NCBI RefSeq assembly: GCF_000478825.2
Contig: NZ_CP007542.1
Span: forward strand, 186,001 to 250,000
Reading direction: 5' to 3'
Source of the DNA: Synechocystis sp. PCC 6714
GTDB lineage: Bacteria; Cyanobacteriota; Cyanobacteriia; Cyanobacteriales; Microcystaceae
Length of the DNA: 64,000 nucleotides
The notes beneath the pieces were generated by a model that ran no database searches, was not told the DNA's origin, and saw only the letters and a list, made by a program, of their open reading frames with translations. The position numbers and the translations under genes are program-made. This document shows, piece by piece, positions 19,327 through 29,952 of the stretch (the stretch's first letter is position 1; every line of letters begins with the position of its first letter).

Positions 19327-20904
19327 CTAAAAACCAATGGTGGGAGCTCGTAAAGCGGTCACTTCTAGGGGGGAAATACCGGCTTGTTGGGCCAAACTGG
19401 GCACCGATCGCCGGGCGGTTTGTACTAGTTGATCGATGGTGGGGTCATAAATCTGGGTAATCAGCTTGGGATAGAAACCAATGCCAATAATGGGCACGAG
19501 CAGACAACCAATAATGAAAACTTCCCGAGGCTCCACATCCACCAGATTGGTATGGCTGACTAACTCTTCATTCTCGGGGCCGTAGAGCATTTCCCGGAGC
19601 ATGGAGAGCAGATAAATGGGGGTCAAAATTACCCCAACTCCCATGAGAATGACCACAATGGTGCGAAAGACTAAGTTATAGGCATCGCTGGTGGCAAAAC
19701 CCACAAATATCATTAATTCCGCTACAAATCCACTCATACCTGGTAGGGCTAGGGAAGCAAGGGAACAGGCTGTCCACATGGCAAAACCCTTTTTCATTTT
19801 TTGCCCAATGCCTCCCATTTCGTCCAACATCAACGTGTGGGTCCGGTCATAGGTGGCTCCCACCATGAAGAACAAACTGGCCCCGATCAAACCGTGGGAA
19901 ATCATTTGCAGCATGGCCCCACTCATGCCCAGGTCCGTGAAGGAAGCCAAACCAATCAGGACAAAACCCATGTGGGAAATAGAAGAATAGGCAATTTTTC
20001 GTTTCAGATTTCGTTGGGCAAAGGAGGTAAAGGCGGCATAGATGATATTCACCACCCCCAGAATCACCAATACCGGAGCAAACACCGCATGGGCATCGGG
20101 CAACATGCCCACATTCATCCGCAGCAGAGCGTAACCTCCCATTTTCAACAGAATTCCCGCCAGCAACATGTGGGCCGGCGCAGTGGCTTCCCCGTGGGCA
20201 TCGGGCAACCAAGTATGGAGGGGAAAGATGGGCAACTTAACGCCGTAGGCAATTAAAAAACCAGCGTATAGCAACAATTGCAGGTTGACGGGAATGTCTT
20301 TAGCGGCGATCGCCGACATATCAAAGGTATTGACATCGCCGTAGAAAGCTAGGGTCAGTCCTGCTAACAGAATAAATAAAGACCCCCCCGCAGTGTAGAG
20401 AATAAACTTCGTTGCGGCGTAGAGGCGTTTTTTGCCGCCCCAAATGGAAAGAATTAGGTAAACCGGCACCAACTCCAATTCCCAGACTAGGAAAAAGAGC
20501 AAAATGTCCTGGACCGCAAACACGGCAATTTGCCCACCGTACATGAGCAACATCAGGAAATAGAACAGCTTTGGCTTCAGGGTCACCGGCCAGGCGGCCA
20601 TGGTGGCTAGGGTGGTGATAAAACCCGTGAGGATAATCAACGGCATGGATAGGCCATCGGCCCCCACTGACCACTTGAGATCAATCTGGGGTAGCCAGGT
20701 GTAGCTTTCCACCAATTGCAGTCCCGGTTCGCTTAGGTCAAAACCGCTGTAGAAGGCATAAACGATTAGGGCGAAATCAACCAGCCCCACCGCTAGGGAA
20801 TACCATCTAACGGTTTTACCGTCCTTGTCGGGGATGATGGGAATGAATAGGGCCGCCACAATCGGCAAAAGGATAATTGTGGTCAGCCAGGGAAAAGTGC
20901 TCAT
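19327..20904 (-). CDS. ndhD1: NDH-1 subunit NdhD1
   Basis: Proton-pumping antiporter-like subunit (NuoM family) of thylakoid NAD(P)H dehydrogenase-like complex 1. It has 525 residues with about 14 membrane helices. The conserved [10 protein letters not shown] glutamate motif and the [25 protein letters not shown] segment around the functional lysines are present. The assignment to NdhD1 (respiratory and cyclic NDH-1L) rests on its length and on its place next to psaC. A second paralogue, ndhD2, is at 61005. Confidence 0.93.
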   Translation of the reverse strand: MSTFPWLTTIILLPIVAALFIPIIPDKDGKTVRWYSLAVGLVDFALIVYAFYSGFDLSEPGLQLVESYTWLPQIDLKWSVGADGLSMPLIILTGFITTLATMAAWPVTLKPKLFYFLMLLMYGGQIAVFAVQDILLFFLVWELELVPVYLILSIWGGKKRLYAATKFILYTAGGSLFILLAGLTLAFYGDVNTFDMSAIAAKDIPVNLQLLLYAGFLIAYGVKLPIFPLHTWLPDAHGEATAPAHMLLAGILLKMGGYALLRMNVGMLPDAHAVFAPVLVILGVVNIIYAAFTSFAQRNLKRKIAYSSISHMGFVLIGLASFTDLGMSGAMLQMISHGLIGASLFFMVGATYDRTHTLMLDEMGGIGQKMKKGFAMWTACSLASLALPGMSGFVAELMIFVGFATSDAYNLVFRTIVVILMGVGVILTPIYLLSMLREMLYGPENEELVSHTNLVDVEPREVFIIGCLLVPIIGIGFYPKLITQIYDPTIDQLVQTARRSVPSLAQQAGISPLEVTALRAPTIGF

Positions 20905-21529
<625 letters not shown>

Positions 21530-21601
21530 ATCAACTAGATCCAGTGGCTAGCCCCGCCCTTATTCCGATTTTTGATCCACTTTTGACAGCTTCTACGCTG
21601 G

Positions 21602-21626
21602 GAAGGCCCCTGGGGTCTTCTTTTTT
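21602..21626 (+). terminator. Rho-independent terminator of psaC
   Basis: An eight-pair stem (one G-T) between 21602-21609 and 21613-21620, followed by TTTTTT at 21621-21626. It lies 73 bases after the psaC stop. Confidence 0.85.
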
Positions 21627-21795
21627 ATTTGTTTGTTTACCAAAATTCAATCCAAATCTGTTCACCCGCACGGAACAATCCGAAAGTTAATATTTTTACC
21701 GGAGCGGTGATTTTCGGCTAAAGCTAGGCTTGACGGAGGGATTACCATAGAATGTAGTCTACCAACTGAGTAAATATACCTGAGGATAATCACCC

Positions 21796-22065
21796 ATGCT
21801 GGCTGGGAACTATCAACCCCCTGCGTCCCTATCGGATCGTGAACTGGAAATTTTAGATCTAGTGGCGATCGGCCTGACCAACCAGGAAGTGTCAGAGCGT
21901 TTGGAGATCAGTAAAAGAACGGTGGATAATCACGTCAGTAATATTCTGACCAAAACCAATACAGAAAATCGAGTAGAGTTGGTGCGCTGGGCCCTGCAAT
22001 GGGGCAAGGTTTGTCTCAATGATGTTAACTGCTGTGTGTTGCCGAGCAACGCAACCGAGTCCTAG
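21796..22065 (+). CDS. pedR: LuxR-type redox-responsive regulator PedR
   Basis: An 89-residue protein that is almost only a GerE/LuxR helix-turn-helix (LSDRELEILDLVAIGLTNQE, then KRTVDNHVSNI). It carries Cys73, Cys79 and Cys80 in the C-terminal tail. In Synechocystis, PedR is a photosynthetic-electron-transport-dependent regulator inactivated by thioredoxin acting on its cysteine-linked dimer. The length, cysteines and location next to psaC all agree. Confidence 0.88.
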   Translation: MLAGNYQPPASLSDRELEILDLVAIGLTNQEVSERLEISKRTVDNHVSNILTKTNTENRVELVRWALQWGKVCLNDVNCCVLPSNATES

Positions 22066-22093
22066 GTCGGAATTCTCAGCTTTTTGCCGCACT

Positions 22094-22486
22094 ATGGCTG
22101 AAATTACAGAAAACAGTCTTCCCCCCCTGAATAAAGCTACGCTCTGGGGTATTATCCGACAGGAAATCAGTGATGAGGTGGTCAACGCCCTAATAGCTTA
22201 CTATCTCGGTTATCGATGCAATGGCGATCGCCAAGGATGGGATCTGAGCTCAGTGGAGCCGAGTTGGGCCCAGGAGTATCCAGAGCCGCCCAATTTCATT
22301 GAAAACCGTCCCCCCACAGTTAAGCTGACTCGGTCCATTCCGGCAGAAAATAAACAATTACTCAAAGAACAGTTAGGCTTTACTGGTTATAGGATTGGCG
22401 AGTTTACCCCCCGTCATACCCGCAGAGCCACAGCGGTTAACTGGTTGCTCAGTTATATGGTCATCCATGGCATTCCATTGACTTAG
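22094..22486 (+). CDS. Conserved hypothetical protein
   Basis: A 130-residue soluble protein beginning MAEITENSLPPLNKATLW. The longer frame from 22019 would overlap pedR, so ATG 22094 is preferred. Visible features are a helical N-terminus, a proline-rich middle (YPEPPNFIENRPPTVKL) and a basic FTPRHTRRAT segment. I do not recognise a family. It is 28 bases downstream of pedR and may be cotranscribed. Confidence 0.7.
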   Translation: MAEITENSLPPLNKATLWGIIRQEISDEVVNALIAYYLGYRCNGDRQGWDLSSVEPSWAQEYPEPPNFIENRPPTVKLTRSIPAENKQLLKEQLGFTGYRIGEFTPRHTRRATAVNWLLSYMVIHGIPLT

Positions 22487-22532
22487 CTTCAGCTTTGAAC
22501 AGCATTGGAGCTTTAGCGGGAATCTGCCCCCA

Positions 22533-23669
22533 TCACATTTTTGCTAAATTTTCTAAAAGACAATTGGTCAGGTTTTGATAGCCCAAATCGTTAAAGTGAG
22601 CGTCGTGCTTATGGTACATTTGCCTGCTCCAGTTGCATACCTCCAACAAAGGAACATATTCCAATCCTATTTGCTTGATATCATCCCCAATTTCCAGGGA
22701 GTACTTATTATTAAACGTTTCTCCTTTTTCAGGAATGTGGACGACACGAATAACTGCGTTGGGAAAGCTATTTTTAATCTTTCTTAAAGTAGCTAATCCA
22801 TTTTGATATAGCTCATTTTTGTCATACTTATTAGCCTGATTAAATTTAAGATGAGGACAAAAATTGATGAGTGGAGCTTGATTTTTACCTAAGCTATAGA
22901 GGTCACAGAGCAAATTATATAGTCTCAGCCTTTGCAGTAAATTAAGCTTAGTTTGATCTGTGCTATTTTTTGCTTGATATAATTGATTAGCCCGGTCAAT
23001 CAATTCTTTTTGACTGGCATTCTGGTCGGCAATGTAAATAACTGGGGGATAATTTTCTACACAGTCCTTAGTATTTTCTTGCTGGCAAAACCAGAGAGCT
23101 TGGTCTTGAATGAACGGATACCATAAAGAACGAAAGAAATCATTGCCAATGACCATGATGTTGATTTCATCGAAATGGGCCATGTCCTTAACACTTTCTA
23201 GTAAAAGCTGAAAATGTTGGATGCCAGTGCCCGTTACGCCAAAATTGTACAACTCTGTGTTTGATTGCCCCAACTCTTGCCGCAGTTGACTAACCCAGGG
23301 CTGTTCACCCCCATCCCCCGCAGTGAAAGAATCGCCAACGAACACAACTTTTTTTGTTGTTGCAGCACTAAAGTCATAATCTACGTTATCAACAAAGCCT
23401 AGGTTATTGGTGCCATAAACAATGTCATAATCTACTTCATCTCCATAGATGGCAATACTTCTGATCTTGGTTTTGGGCTCATATTTAACCGTTTGATTTT
23501 TCCCCTGGACCAGGGAGGGCTTGGTGAAAAACAAAATTCGATTATAGAGACTATATTTGCCTATATTTGTTAATCTTAAAGCAACTTCAGCTATCACCAA
23601 GCTAAATGTAATTGAAGCAAGAATTAGAACTGTATTTTGACCGATTTTAATAATTTTTTCTGAAGGCAT
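22533..23669 (-). CDS. Membrane-anchored SGNH/GDSL-type hydrolase
   Basis: A 378-residue protein with one N-terminal membrane segment (about 12-32) and a large external domain. The block I nucleophile is in VFVGDSFTAGDGG. Further SGNH blocks are suggested by the GVTGTG turn and NDFF (Asn). The closing Asp-His pair is in HDAHFNDLGYQ. Such proteins often act as esterases on polysaccharide acyl groups, but the substrate here is unknown. Confidence 0.82.
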   Translation of the reverse strand: MPSEKIIKIGQNTVLILASITFSLVIAEVALRLTNIGKYSLYNRILFFTKPSLVQGKNQTVKYEPKTKIRSIAIYGDEVDYDIVYGTNNLGFVDNVDYDFSAATTKKVVFVGDSFTAGDGGEQPWVSQLRQELGQSNTELYNFGVTGTGIQHFQLLLESVKDMAHFDEINIMVIGNDFFRSLWYPFIQDQALWFCQQENTKDCVENYPPVIYIADQNASQKELIDRANQLYQAKNSTDQTKLNLLQRLRLYNLLCDLYSLGKNQAPLINFCPHLKFNQANKYDKNELYQNGLATLRKIKNSFPNAVIRVVHIPEKGETFNNKYSLEIGDDIKQIGLEYVPLLEVCNWSRQMYHKHDAHFNDLGYQNLTNCLLENLAKM

Positions 23670-23917
23670 TGTTTTGTTTAAACGATGGGAGTAATAGGAC
23701 CTTCACAAAAATAGTTTATTTTGCTGCTTTTCCAACGGACGACATAGCAATGGCAAGAAAACAGCTTTCATTTGTATCCCCTATTCTAGTCGTTTTCGCA
23801 ATGATTTAATTGTGGCAGACCACGGGACTCGGCCATTGGGTTTCGTGCCCACAGTTAATGCCTAGCAAGAAGCCGAAAATCTTCTTTGCTCCAATGGTGA
23901 AGCCGTGATCGACAGGG

Positions 23918-23969
23918 TTGACATATCAAGTTTTTTTGATGTACAGTCATCTCATCAAGTTTTTTTGAT
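23918..23969 (+). promoter_or_regulatory. ars operon promoter with twin ArsR operators
   Basis: ATCAAGTTTTTTTGAT occurs twice, at 23925-23940 and 23954-23969, with starts 29 bases apart. Each half is a partial dyad (ATCAA/TTGAT), the published form of the Synechocystis ArsR site. A TTGACA -35 box at 23918-23923 and a TACAGT -10 at 23942-23947 straddle the first copy, so binding would block polymerase. The rest of 23670-23977 shows no gene. Confidence 0.88.
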
Positions 23970-23977
23970 GGGTTACC

Positions 23978-25132
23978 ATGGTCAATCGCATTAACCCCAA
24001 AGCCATCAAGGCCGGGGGAACGCTCAATTTATTTGAAAAATACCTCACCCTCTGGGTTGCCCTCTGTATTTTCGTCGGCATTGTCCTGGGTAAGTTATTG
24101 CCTACGGTGGCCCAAACGTTGGATTCCTGGAGTATTTACAACGTTTCCATTCCCATTGCCATCTGCCTATTTTTCATGATGTACCCCATCATGGTGAAAA
24201 TTGATTTTTCCCAAGCCCAGCAAGCGTTTAAAGCTCCTAAGCCGGTGATGTTGACCCTGGTGGTGAATTGGCTCATCAAGCCCTTTACCATGGTAGTTTT
24301 TGCCCAATTCTTTTTGGGTTATCTATTTGCCCCATTGTTAACGGCAACAGAAATAATCCGAGGGCAGGAAGTCACCTTGGCCAATTCCTACATTGCCGGT
24401 TGCATTTTGCTTGGTATTGCCCCCTGTACCGCCATGGTGTTGATGTGGGGCTATCTTTCCTATAGCAATCAGGGTTTGACATTGGTAATGGTGGCAGTTA
24501 ATTCCCTGGCCATGCTTTTTCTCTACGCTCCTTTGGGTAAATGGCTGTTATCGGCCAGTAATTTGACGGTGCCTTGGCAAACCATTGTTTTATCGGTGTT
24601 AATCTACGTGGGTTTGCCCCTCGCCGCCGGTATTTACAGTCGTTACTGGATTTTGAAACATAAAGGACGGCAATGGTTTGAGAGTCAGTTTTTGCAGTAC
24701 CTCAGCCCGATCGCCATTGTGGCTTTGTTGTTAACGTTAATTTTGCTCTTTGCTTTTAAGGGGGAATTAATTGTTAATAATCCTCTGCACATTTTGCTGA
24801 TTGCAGTACCCTTATTTATCCAAACCAATTTCATTTTTGTAATTACCTACGTTCTGGGATTAAAACTCAAACTGAGTTACGAAGATGCCGCCCCCGCCGC
24901 CCTGATTGGTGCCAGTAATCATTTTGAAGTGGCGATCGCCACCGCTGTGATGTTGTTTGGTCTTAATTCTGGTGCTGCTTTGGCCACCGTGGTGGGGGTA
25001 TTAATCGAAGTGCCGGTGATGCTAATGCTGGTGGAAGTCTGTAAAAAAACCGCCTTTTGGTTCCCCAGGGATCCGGAAAAAGCCACTTTGCTAGACCCCC
25101 GTTGTATTAATTCCCAATTAGGTTGCAACTGA
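23978..25132 (+). CDS. arsB: Arsenite efflux permease, ACR3 type
   Basis: A 384-residue, ten-helix arsenite/antimonite exporter of the ACR3 branch (called arsB in Synechocystis). The helix-4 cysteine considered essential in ACR3 is seen in [13 protein letters not shown], and the helix-9 glutamate region in [14 protein letters not shown]. First gene of arsBHC, directly behind the twin ArsR operators. Confidence 0.95.
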   Translation: MVNRINPKAIKAGGTLNLFEKYLTLWVALCIFVGIVLGKLLPTVAQTLDSWSIYNVSIPIAICLFFMMYPIMVKIDFSQAQQAFKAPKPVMLTLVVNWLIKPFTMVVFAQFFLGYLFAPLLTATEIIRGQEVTLANSYIAGCILLGIAPCTAMVLMWGYLSYSNQGLTLVMVAVNSLAMLFLYAPLGKWLLSASNLTVPWQTIVLSVLIYVGLPLAAGIYSRYWILKHKGRQWFESQFLQYLSPIAIVALLLTLILLFAFKGELIVNNPLHILLIAVPLFIQTNFIFVITYVLGLKLKLSYEDAAPAALIGASNHFEVAIATAVMLFGLNSGAALATVVGVLIEVPVMLMLVEVCKKTAFWFPRDPEKATLLDPRCINSQLGCN

Positions 25133-25151
25133 TTATTCAAATATCCCCCCA

Positions 25152-25772
25152 ATGACAAATTTTGACCATCCTCCCCGCATCCTCTTTCTCTATGGTTCCC
25201 TCCGGGAGCGTTCCTATAGCCGTTTACTAGCCGAGGAAGCCGCCCGCATCATTACGGCCATGGGGGCCGAAACCAAATTTTTTGACCCGAGGGAATTACC
25301 CCTACGGGGCCAAGTTCCGGACAGCCACCCCAAGGTTCAAGAATTACTGGAACTAAGCCAATGGTCCGAAGGACAGGTCTGGTCTTCCCCGGAAATGCAC
25401 GGCAACATCACCGGCATCCTCAAAAACCAACTTGATTGGATTCCCCTAGAAGTTGGTTCCATCCGACCCACCCAGGGGCGAACCCTCGCCCTTATGCAGG
25501 TTAGTGGCGGCTCCCAATCCTTCAACGCCGTCAACACCATGCGGATTCTTGGTCGTTGGATGCGGATGTTTACCATTCCCAACCAGTCGTCCGTGGCCAA
25601 GGCGTATCAGGAATTCCATGAAGACGGCACCATGAAAGATTCCCCCTATCGGGACCGGGTGGTGGACGTGATGGAAGAACTGTACAAATTCACCCTACTT
25701 TTGCGGGACAAGGTGGATGATTTGACCGATCGCCATAGTGAAAGAAAAGCCCGGGCCAACGCCAATGGTTGA
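25152..25772 (+). CDS. arsH: ArsH NADPH-dependent FMN reductase
   Basis: A 206-residue flavodoxin-fold FMN protein. The phosphate loop is [11 protein letters not shown] near residue 15, followed by [18 protein letters not shown] and [15 protein letters not shown]. ArsH homologues reduce quinones and oxidise trivalent organoarsenicals. It follows arsB by 19 bases. Confidence 0.95.
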   Translation: MTNFDHPPRILFLYGSLRERSYSRLLAEEAARIITAMGAETKFFDPRELPLRGQVPDSHPKVQELLELSQWSEGQVWSSPEMHGNITGILKNQLDWIPLEVGSIRPTQGRTLALMQVSGGSQSFNAVNTMRILGRWMRMFTIPNQSSVAKAYQEFHEDGTMKDSPYRDRVVDVMEELYKFTLLLRDKVDDLTDRHSERKARANANG

Positions 25773-25863
25773 TGGGCCCGACTCTCCACTGCCACTAACT
25801 CTGACTCACTCTAACTGTCCAACTAATTTAATCAATTACCCCATTCAAATGGAGGCCTGAACT

Positions 25864-26259
25864 GTGAAAAAAGTCATGTTCGTTTGTAAGCGTAATTCCT
25901 GTCGCTCCCAGATGGCAGAGGGCTTTGCTAAAACCCTAGGGGCGGGCAAAATATCCGTCACCAGTTGTGGGTTGGAATCTTCCCGAGTTCATCCCACCGC
26001 CATTGCAATGATGGAAGAAGTGGGCATAGACATCACCGATCAGACCTCCGATCCCATCGGAAACTTTAACGCTGACGATTACGACGTGGTAATTTCCCTC
26101 TGTGGCTGTGGAGTTAATCTGCCGCCGGAGTGGGTCAGCCAAGAAATTTTTGAGGACTGGCAACTGGAAGACCCCGATGGTCAATCGTTGGAAGTTTTTC
26201 GCACAGTGCGGGGGCAAGTCAAAGAACGGGTGGAAGAACTGATCGCTAAAATTGGCTGA
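25864..26259 (+). CDS. arsC: Arsenate reductase, thioredoxin-family/LMW-phosphatase hybrid
   Basis: Reduces arsenate to arsenite for export by ArsB. The 131-residue protein has the LMW-PTPase loop C8-x5-R14 (VCKRNSCRS) and the redox pair Cys80/Cys82 (SLCGCGV). These are the residues described for the glutaredoxin-dependent Synechocystis ArsC. Translation starts with GTG at 25864. Confidence 0.95.
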   Translation: MKKVMFVCKRNSCRSQMAEGFAKTLGAGKISVTSCGLESSRVHPTAIAMMEEVGIDITDQTSDPIGNFNADDYDVVISLCGCGVNLPPEWVSQEIFEDWQLEDPDGQSLEVFRTVRGQVKERVEELIAKIG

Positions 26260-26386
26260 TCTGTCCGATCCCCATGGATACCAACGATACCAAACCCTCA
26301 ATTTGGCTATATGCTTAGGGAAATGGCTTTTTGCCACGAAACTTCACTAATCGTTATACAAGTTAACCAAAGGAGGGTTGTGGATC

Positions 26387-27118
26387 TTGGAAACCAATAA
26401 AGAAAGAATATTGGTGGTCGATGACGAGGCCAGCATCCGACGCATATTAGAAACCCGTTTATCCATGATTGGCTATGAAGTGGTGACGGCGGCCGACGGT
26501 GAAGAGGCGATCGCCACTTTCCATGAGAGCGACCCCGATTTGGTGGTGTTGGATGTGATGATGCCCAAGCTGGACGGCTACGGCGTTTGTCAGGAATTAC
26601 GCAAGGAATCGGATATTCCCATTATTATGCTCACGGCCCTGGGGGATGTGGCGGACCGCATTACCGGGCTGGAACTGGGGGCCGATGACTATGTGGTCAA
26701 ACCCTTTTCCCCCAAGGAATTGGAAGCTAGAATTCGTTCTGTGCTGCGGCGGGTGGATAAAAACGGTATGCCCGGCATTCCCAGTTCGGGGGTGTTACAG
26801 ATTGCCACCATTCGCATTGATACCAACAAGCGGCAAGTCTATAAAGGGGATGAGCGCATCCGGTTGACGGGGATGGAATTTAGCCTGTTGGAACTATTGG
26901 TGAGCCGCTCCGGTGAACCCTTTTCCCGTTCGGAAATTTTGCAGGAAGTGTGGGGTTATACCCCCGAACGCCATGTGGACACCAGGGTGGTGGATGTGCA
27001 TATTTCCCGCCTGCGGGCCAAGCTGGAGGAAGACCCCAGCAATCCCGAATTAATTCTCACTGCCCGGGGCACCGGTTATCTTTTCCAACGCATTCTGGAA
27101 CCGGGGGAAGAGCCGTAA
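26387..27118 (+). CDS. rpaB: OmpR-family response regulator RpaB (Ycf27)
   Basis: Receiver domain about 5-120 with the acidic pair DDE, phospho-Asp in VVLDVMMPK, Thr in MLTA and Lys in VVKPF. The winged-helix DNA-binding domain is about 140-235 (LTGMEFSLLELL, then VVDVHISRLRAKLE). RpaB binds HLR1 elements and governs high-light and PSI genes. Two in-frame TTG codons follow AGGAGGG at 26371-26377; 26387 has a nine-base spacing and is preferred over 26378. Following arsBHC matches Synechocystis gene order as I recall it. Confidence 0.93.
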   Translation: METNKERILVVDDEASIRRILETRLSMIGYEVVTAADGEEAIATFHESDPDLVVLDVMMPKLDGYGVCQELRKESDIPIIMLTALGDVADRITGLELGADDYVVKPFSPKELEARIRSVLRRVDKNGMPGIPSSGVLQIATIRIDTNKRQVYKGDERIRLTGMEFSLLELLVSRSGEPFSRSEILQEVWGYTPERHVDTRVVDVHISRLRAKLEEDPSNPELILTARGTGYLFQRILEPGEEP

Positions 27119-27170
27119 TTCCTAGGGGTTCACCGAGGAATTTTTAGCCCATTGCCAGTTGATTGCCGTC

Positions 27171-27818
27171 ATGAGTGCAGATCCTAATCGTATTCTTCGT
27201 TTATTACCTCTGGGGGCAGGCAGTCTCGGGGGAATATTGTTGCTGATTAACCGCCTTTCCACCCCCGTATTAAACCCTTCCCAGGCCCGTTCCGATGTGG
27301 TGGGGGTAATTCTAGCAGGGATGCTGGTGTGTGTCTGGCTAATTTGGCAACGAATTCAGCCCAAATCACCGGAAGCGGTGGTGCTAGAAGGCAAAGAAGG
27401 CTTTGATTTATTAGAAAGTCTGCCCCAGGACTTGCAAACAGAGTTAGCCTGGGCTTCCCATTTGCTCTTGACCAATACTGTTACCCAAACCATGGTGGTC
27501 TATTACGATCGCCAGGTGTTGTTGCGGCGGGGCATTTTGAGTGGACAAAAAGAAGTGAAACCGGGGCCCATTGTAGAACGGGTGATGCAGACCCAAAAAC
27601 CAGTCTATTTAGTTAATCTCCCCCTTTACCCCGGTCGGGTAGAGTTTGATTATTTACCAGCCAACACCCAGGGGTTAATTTGTCAGCCCCTCGGCGATCG
27701 GGGCGTGATGATTTTGGGAGCCAATATTCCCCGCAGTTACACCAAGCAGGATGAAAATTGGGTAACGGGCATTGCCGATAAAATTGCCCATAGTTTAGGC
27801 ACAGTTATCAATGTTTAA
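27171..27818 (+). CDS. Probable cytochrome b6f heme-ci assembly factor, CCB2/CCB4-like
   Basis: A 215-residue protein with two N-terminal membrane helices (about 10-27 and 44-62) and a soluble GAF-like domain. I associate this sequence with the 'cofactor assembly of complex C subunit B' family, which helps attach heme ci to cytochrome b6. That call is from memory of the family and not from an active-site motif. ATG 27171 is preferred to the TTG 12 bases upstream. Confidence 0.6.
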   Translation: MSADPNRILRLLPLGAGSLGGILLLINRLSTPVLNPSQARSDVVGVILAGMLVCVWLIWQRIQPKSPEAVVLEGKEGFDLLESLPQDLQTELAWASHLLLTNTVTQTMVVYYDRQVLLRRGILSGQKEVKPGPIVERVMQTQKPVYLVNLPLYPGRVEFDYLPANTQGLICQPLGDRGVMILGANIPRSYTKQDENWVTGIADKIAHSLGTVINV

Positions 27819-27875
27819 CGAAGTTTAACGGGCATTAAGCCAGGCAAAAATTTCCGCCGTGGTTAAGTTCAGATT

Positions 27876-27970
27876 TATAGTCAATCAAAGTAAGATTGAG
27901 ACGGCTAAGCTCTTTACCAAAGACGGTTTTGGCTCTGGTCAGTGTCTTACTCTCAATTAAATCAACTATA
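27876..27970. repeat. 95-bp inverted-repeat element, copy 1
   Basis: Begins TATAGTCAATCAAAGTAAGA and ends TCTTACTCTCAATTAAATCA followed by ACTATA; the ends are imperfect inverted repeats with TA at both termini. The core contains CTTTACCAAAG. It lies between the convergent ends of the CCB-like gene and the ABC-F gene. See the finding on this family. Confidence 0.85.
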
Positions 27971-28041
27971 AGTCAGTGAGCAACTGTAGAGACTTTTGAT
28001 CATTGTTCATTTCTAGGGTTTGAACACTAGAAAAAATTACT

Positions 28042-29952
28042 TCAAATTCTCTCAGCTAGACTCAACCACCGTTCTGTTTTTTGGTCAATACTTTCACTTA
28101 AATTAGCTAGGCGTTCCGTCAGGTTTTGCAACTCGGAAAAGTTCCCATTGGGACTCTGGTAAAGTTGCGCTTCTAATTGGGCCTTTTCCGCCTCCAATTG
28201 GGGAATTTGTTGTTCTAGTTGTTCGTATTCCCGCTTTTCCTTATAGGAAAGTTTTTTCGCCCCGCTATCTTGGCTAACCTTAGTCGTAATAGAAGCAATC
28301 GGCTGAGATTTTTTTAACTCAGTTTCTTCTTGGTTAGCTCTAACCTGTTCTGCTTTTTTATACTCTAAATACAAACTATAATTACCGGGATATTGACGCA
28401 ACTTTCCTTCTTCTTCAAAGGCAAAAATTGTTTCCACTGTCCGGTCAAGGAAATAGCGGTCGTGGGAAACCACAATTACACAGCCGTTAAAGTCTTCTAA
28501 ATAATCTTCCAACACCGCCAAAGTTTGGACATCTAAATCGTTGGTGGGCTCATCCAAAATTAAAACGTTGGGGGCTTGCATCAATACCCGGAGCAAAAAT
28601 AAACGACGTTTTTCCCCCCCAGATAATTTGGCAATCGGGGCAAACTGCTGATTAGGGGGAAACAAAAATCTTTCTAGCATTTGTCCCGCCGTAATTACTT
28701 CCCCATCGGTGGTTTTCACCAATTCTGCCACACTTTTAAGGTAATCGATCACCCGTTGGTTAGGGTTCAAACTAAGATCATCGGAATGTTGATCAAAGTA
28801 ACCAAAATGAATGGTACTACCAATATCCACCTTGCCCTGATCCGGTTCCAGTCTACCCGTAATCATATTCATTAAAGTGGATTTACCTACACCATTTTTG
28901 CCCACAATGCCCACTCGATCAACGGGGGTAAAAATATAGGAAAAATCCTTAATTAATTGGCGATCGCCAAAGCCTTTGCTAACATTTTCCAGCTCTACTA
29001 CTTTTTTACCAATGCGCCGCCCCGCCGTAGCAATATCCACTTTGCCAGGCCCAGTTTTAAAGCTGGTTTCCTGCATATCCCGAATACGATCAATGCGGGC
29101 TTTTTGCTTGGTGCTCCGGGCTTTAGGACCACGCTTTAACCATTCCAATTCCCGCCGCAATACCCCTTGGTGTTTTCTTTGACTGCTTTGTTCTGAGTCC
29201 TCTGCTTCCGCTTTTTTGGTCAGATAATAACCATAGTTGCCGTTGTAGCTGTACAGTTCCCCCTGATCAATTTCCAAAATACGGTTCGTCACCCGGTCCA
29301 AGAAATAACGGTCGTGGGTAATAAGTAACAATGCGCCCCGGAACCTTTGTAGGTAACTTTGTAGCCATTCCACCGAAAAAGCATCCAAATGGTTAGTGGG
29401 CTCGTCCATCAGCAACACATCCGGTTGGGACAATAATGCAGCGGCGATCGCCACCCGTTTGCGGTAACCGCCGGAGAGGTCGCCTATTTTGGCATCCAGC
29501 CGATCAACCCCCAACTGGGTCAGGATAATTTTTGCTTGGGTTTCCAGTTCCCAAGCGCCACTGGTTTCCATCTGGGCCGATAGGGCTGAGAGTTGATTGA
29601 GCAATTGCTCGTTACTACCCTGGTGGGCCAACTTGTCCGACAGCAGTTCATATTGTTTGACCAATTCCCACTGCTCCCCACTGTCCACAAATACCTGCTC
29701 CAATACGGTGCGATCGCCGTCCATCTCTGGTTGTTGGGGCAAATAAACCACTTTGGCACTGCTGTTACACCAATATTCACCACCGTCAAAGGTTTCTAAC
29801 CCCGCAATCATTTTCAATAGGGTGGATTTCCCAGAACCGTTGACCCCAATCAGCCCTACTCGATCGCCCGGTTCAATGTTGAAAGTAGCGTCCCGCAGAA
29901 TTTCCTTAATACCAAAATCTTTACGGAGGGACTGAACGGTGATGAGGGCCAT
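28042..29952 (-). CDS. ABC-F ATPase, Uup-like
   Basis: A 636-residue soluble protein with two ABC cassettes: Walker A GVNGSGKST (about 36) and GKNGVGKST (about 350), signatures LSGGYRKR and LSGGEKRR, Walker B LLMDEPTNHLD and LILDEPTNDLD. The PtIM-type linker and a C-terminal coiled coil (about 570-636) make it Uup-like. ABC-F proteins act on the ribosome; Uup also relates to DNA element excision. Confidence 0.92.
   Translation of the reverse strand: MALITVQSLRKDFGIKEILRDATFNIEPGDRVGLIGVNGSGKSTLLKMIAGLETFDGGEYWCNSSAKVVYLPQQPEMDGDRTVLEQVFVDSGEQWELVKQYELLSDKLAHQGSNEQLLNQLSALSAQMETSGAWELETQAKIILTQLGVDRLDAKIGDLSGGYRKRVAIAAALLSQPDVLLMDEPTNHLDAFSVEWLQSYLQRFRGALLLITHDRYFLDRVTNRILEIDQGELYSYNGNYGYYLTKKAEAEDSEQSSQRKHQGVLRRELEWLKRGPKARSTKQKARIDRIRDMQETSFKTGPGKVDIATAGRRIGKKVVELENVSKGFGDRQLIKDFSYIFTPVDRVGIVGKNGVGKSTLMNMITGRLEPDQGKVDIGSTIHFGYFDQHSDDLSLNPNQRVIDYLKSVAELVKTTDGEVITAGQMLERFLFPPNQQFAPIAKLSGGEKRRLFLLRVLMQAPNVLILDEPTNDLDVQTLAVLEDYLEDFNGCVIVVSHDRYFLDRTVETIFAFEEEGKLRQYPGNYSLYLEYKKAEQVRANQEETELKKSQPIASITTKVSQDSGAKKLSYKEKREYEQLEQQIPQLEAEKAQLEAQLYQSPNGNFSELQNLTERLANLSESIDQKTERWLSLAERI

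Noticed and set aside
19801-20256. 151-codon ORF antisense to ndhD1
   Set aside because: It is a mirror of a conserved membrane-protein frame, His/Gln-rich and without a start signal; a typical antisense artefact.
28681-28875. Antisense ORFs within the ABC-F gene
   Set aside because: Low-complexity shadows of the duplicated ABC cassettes with no independent support.
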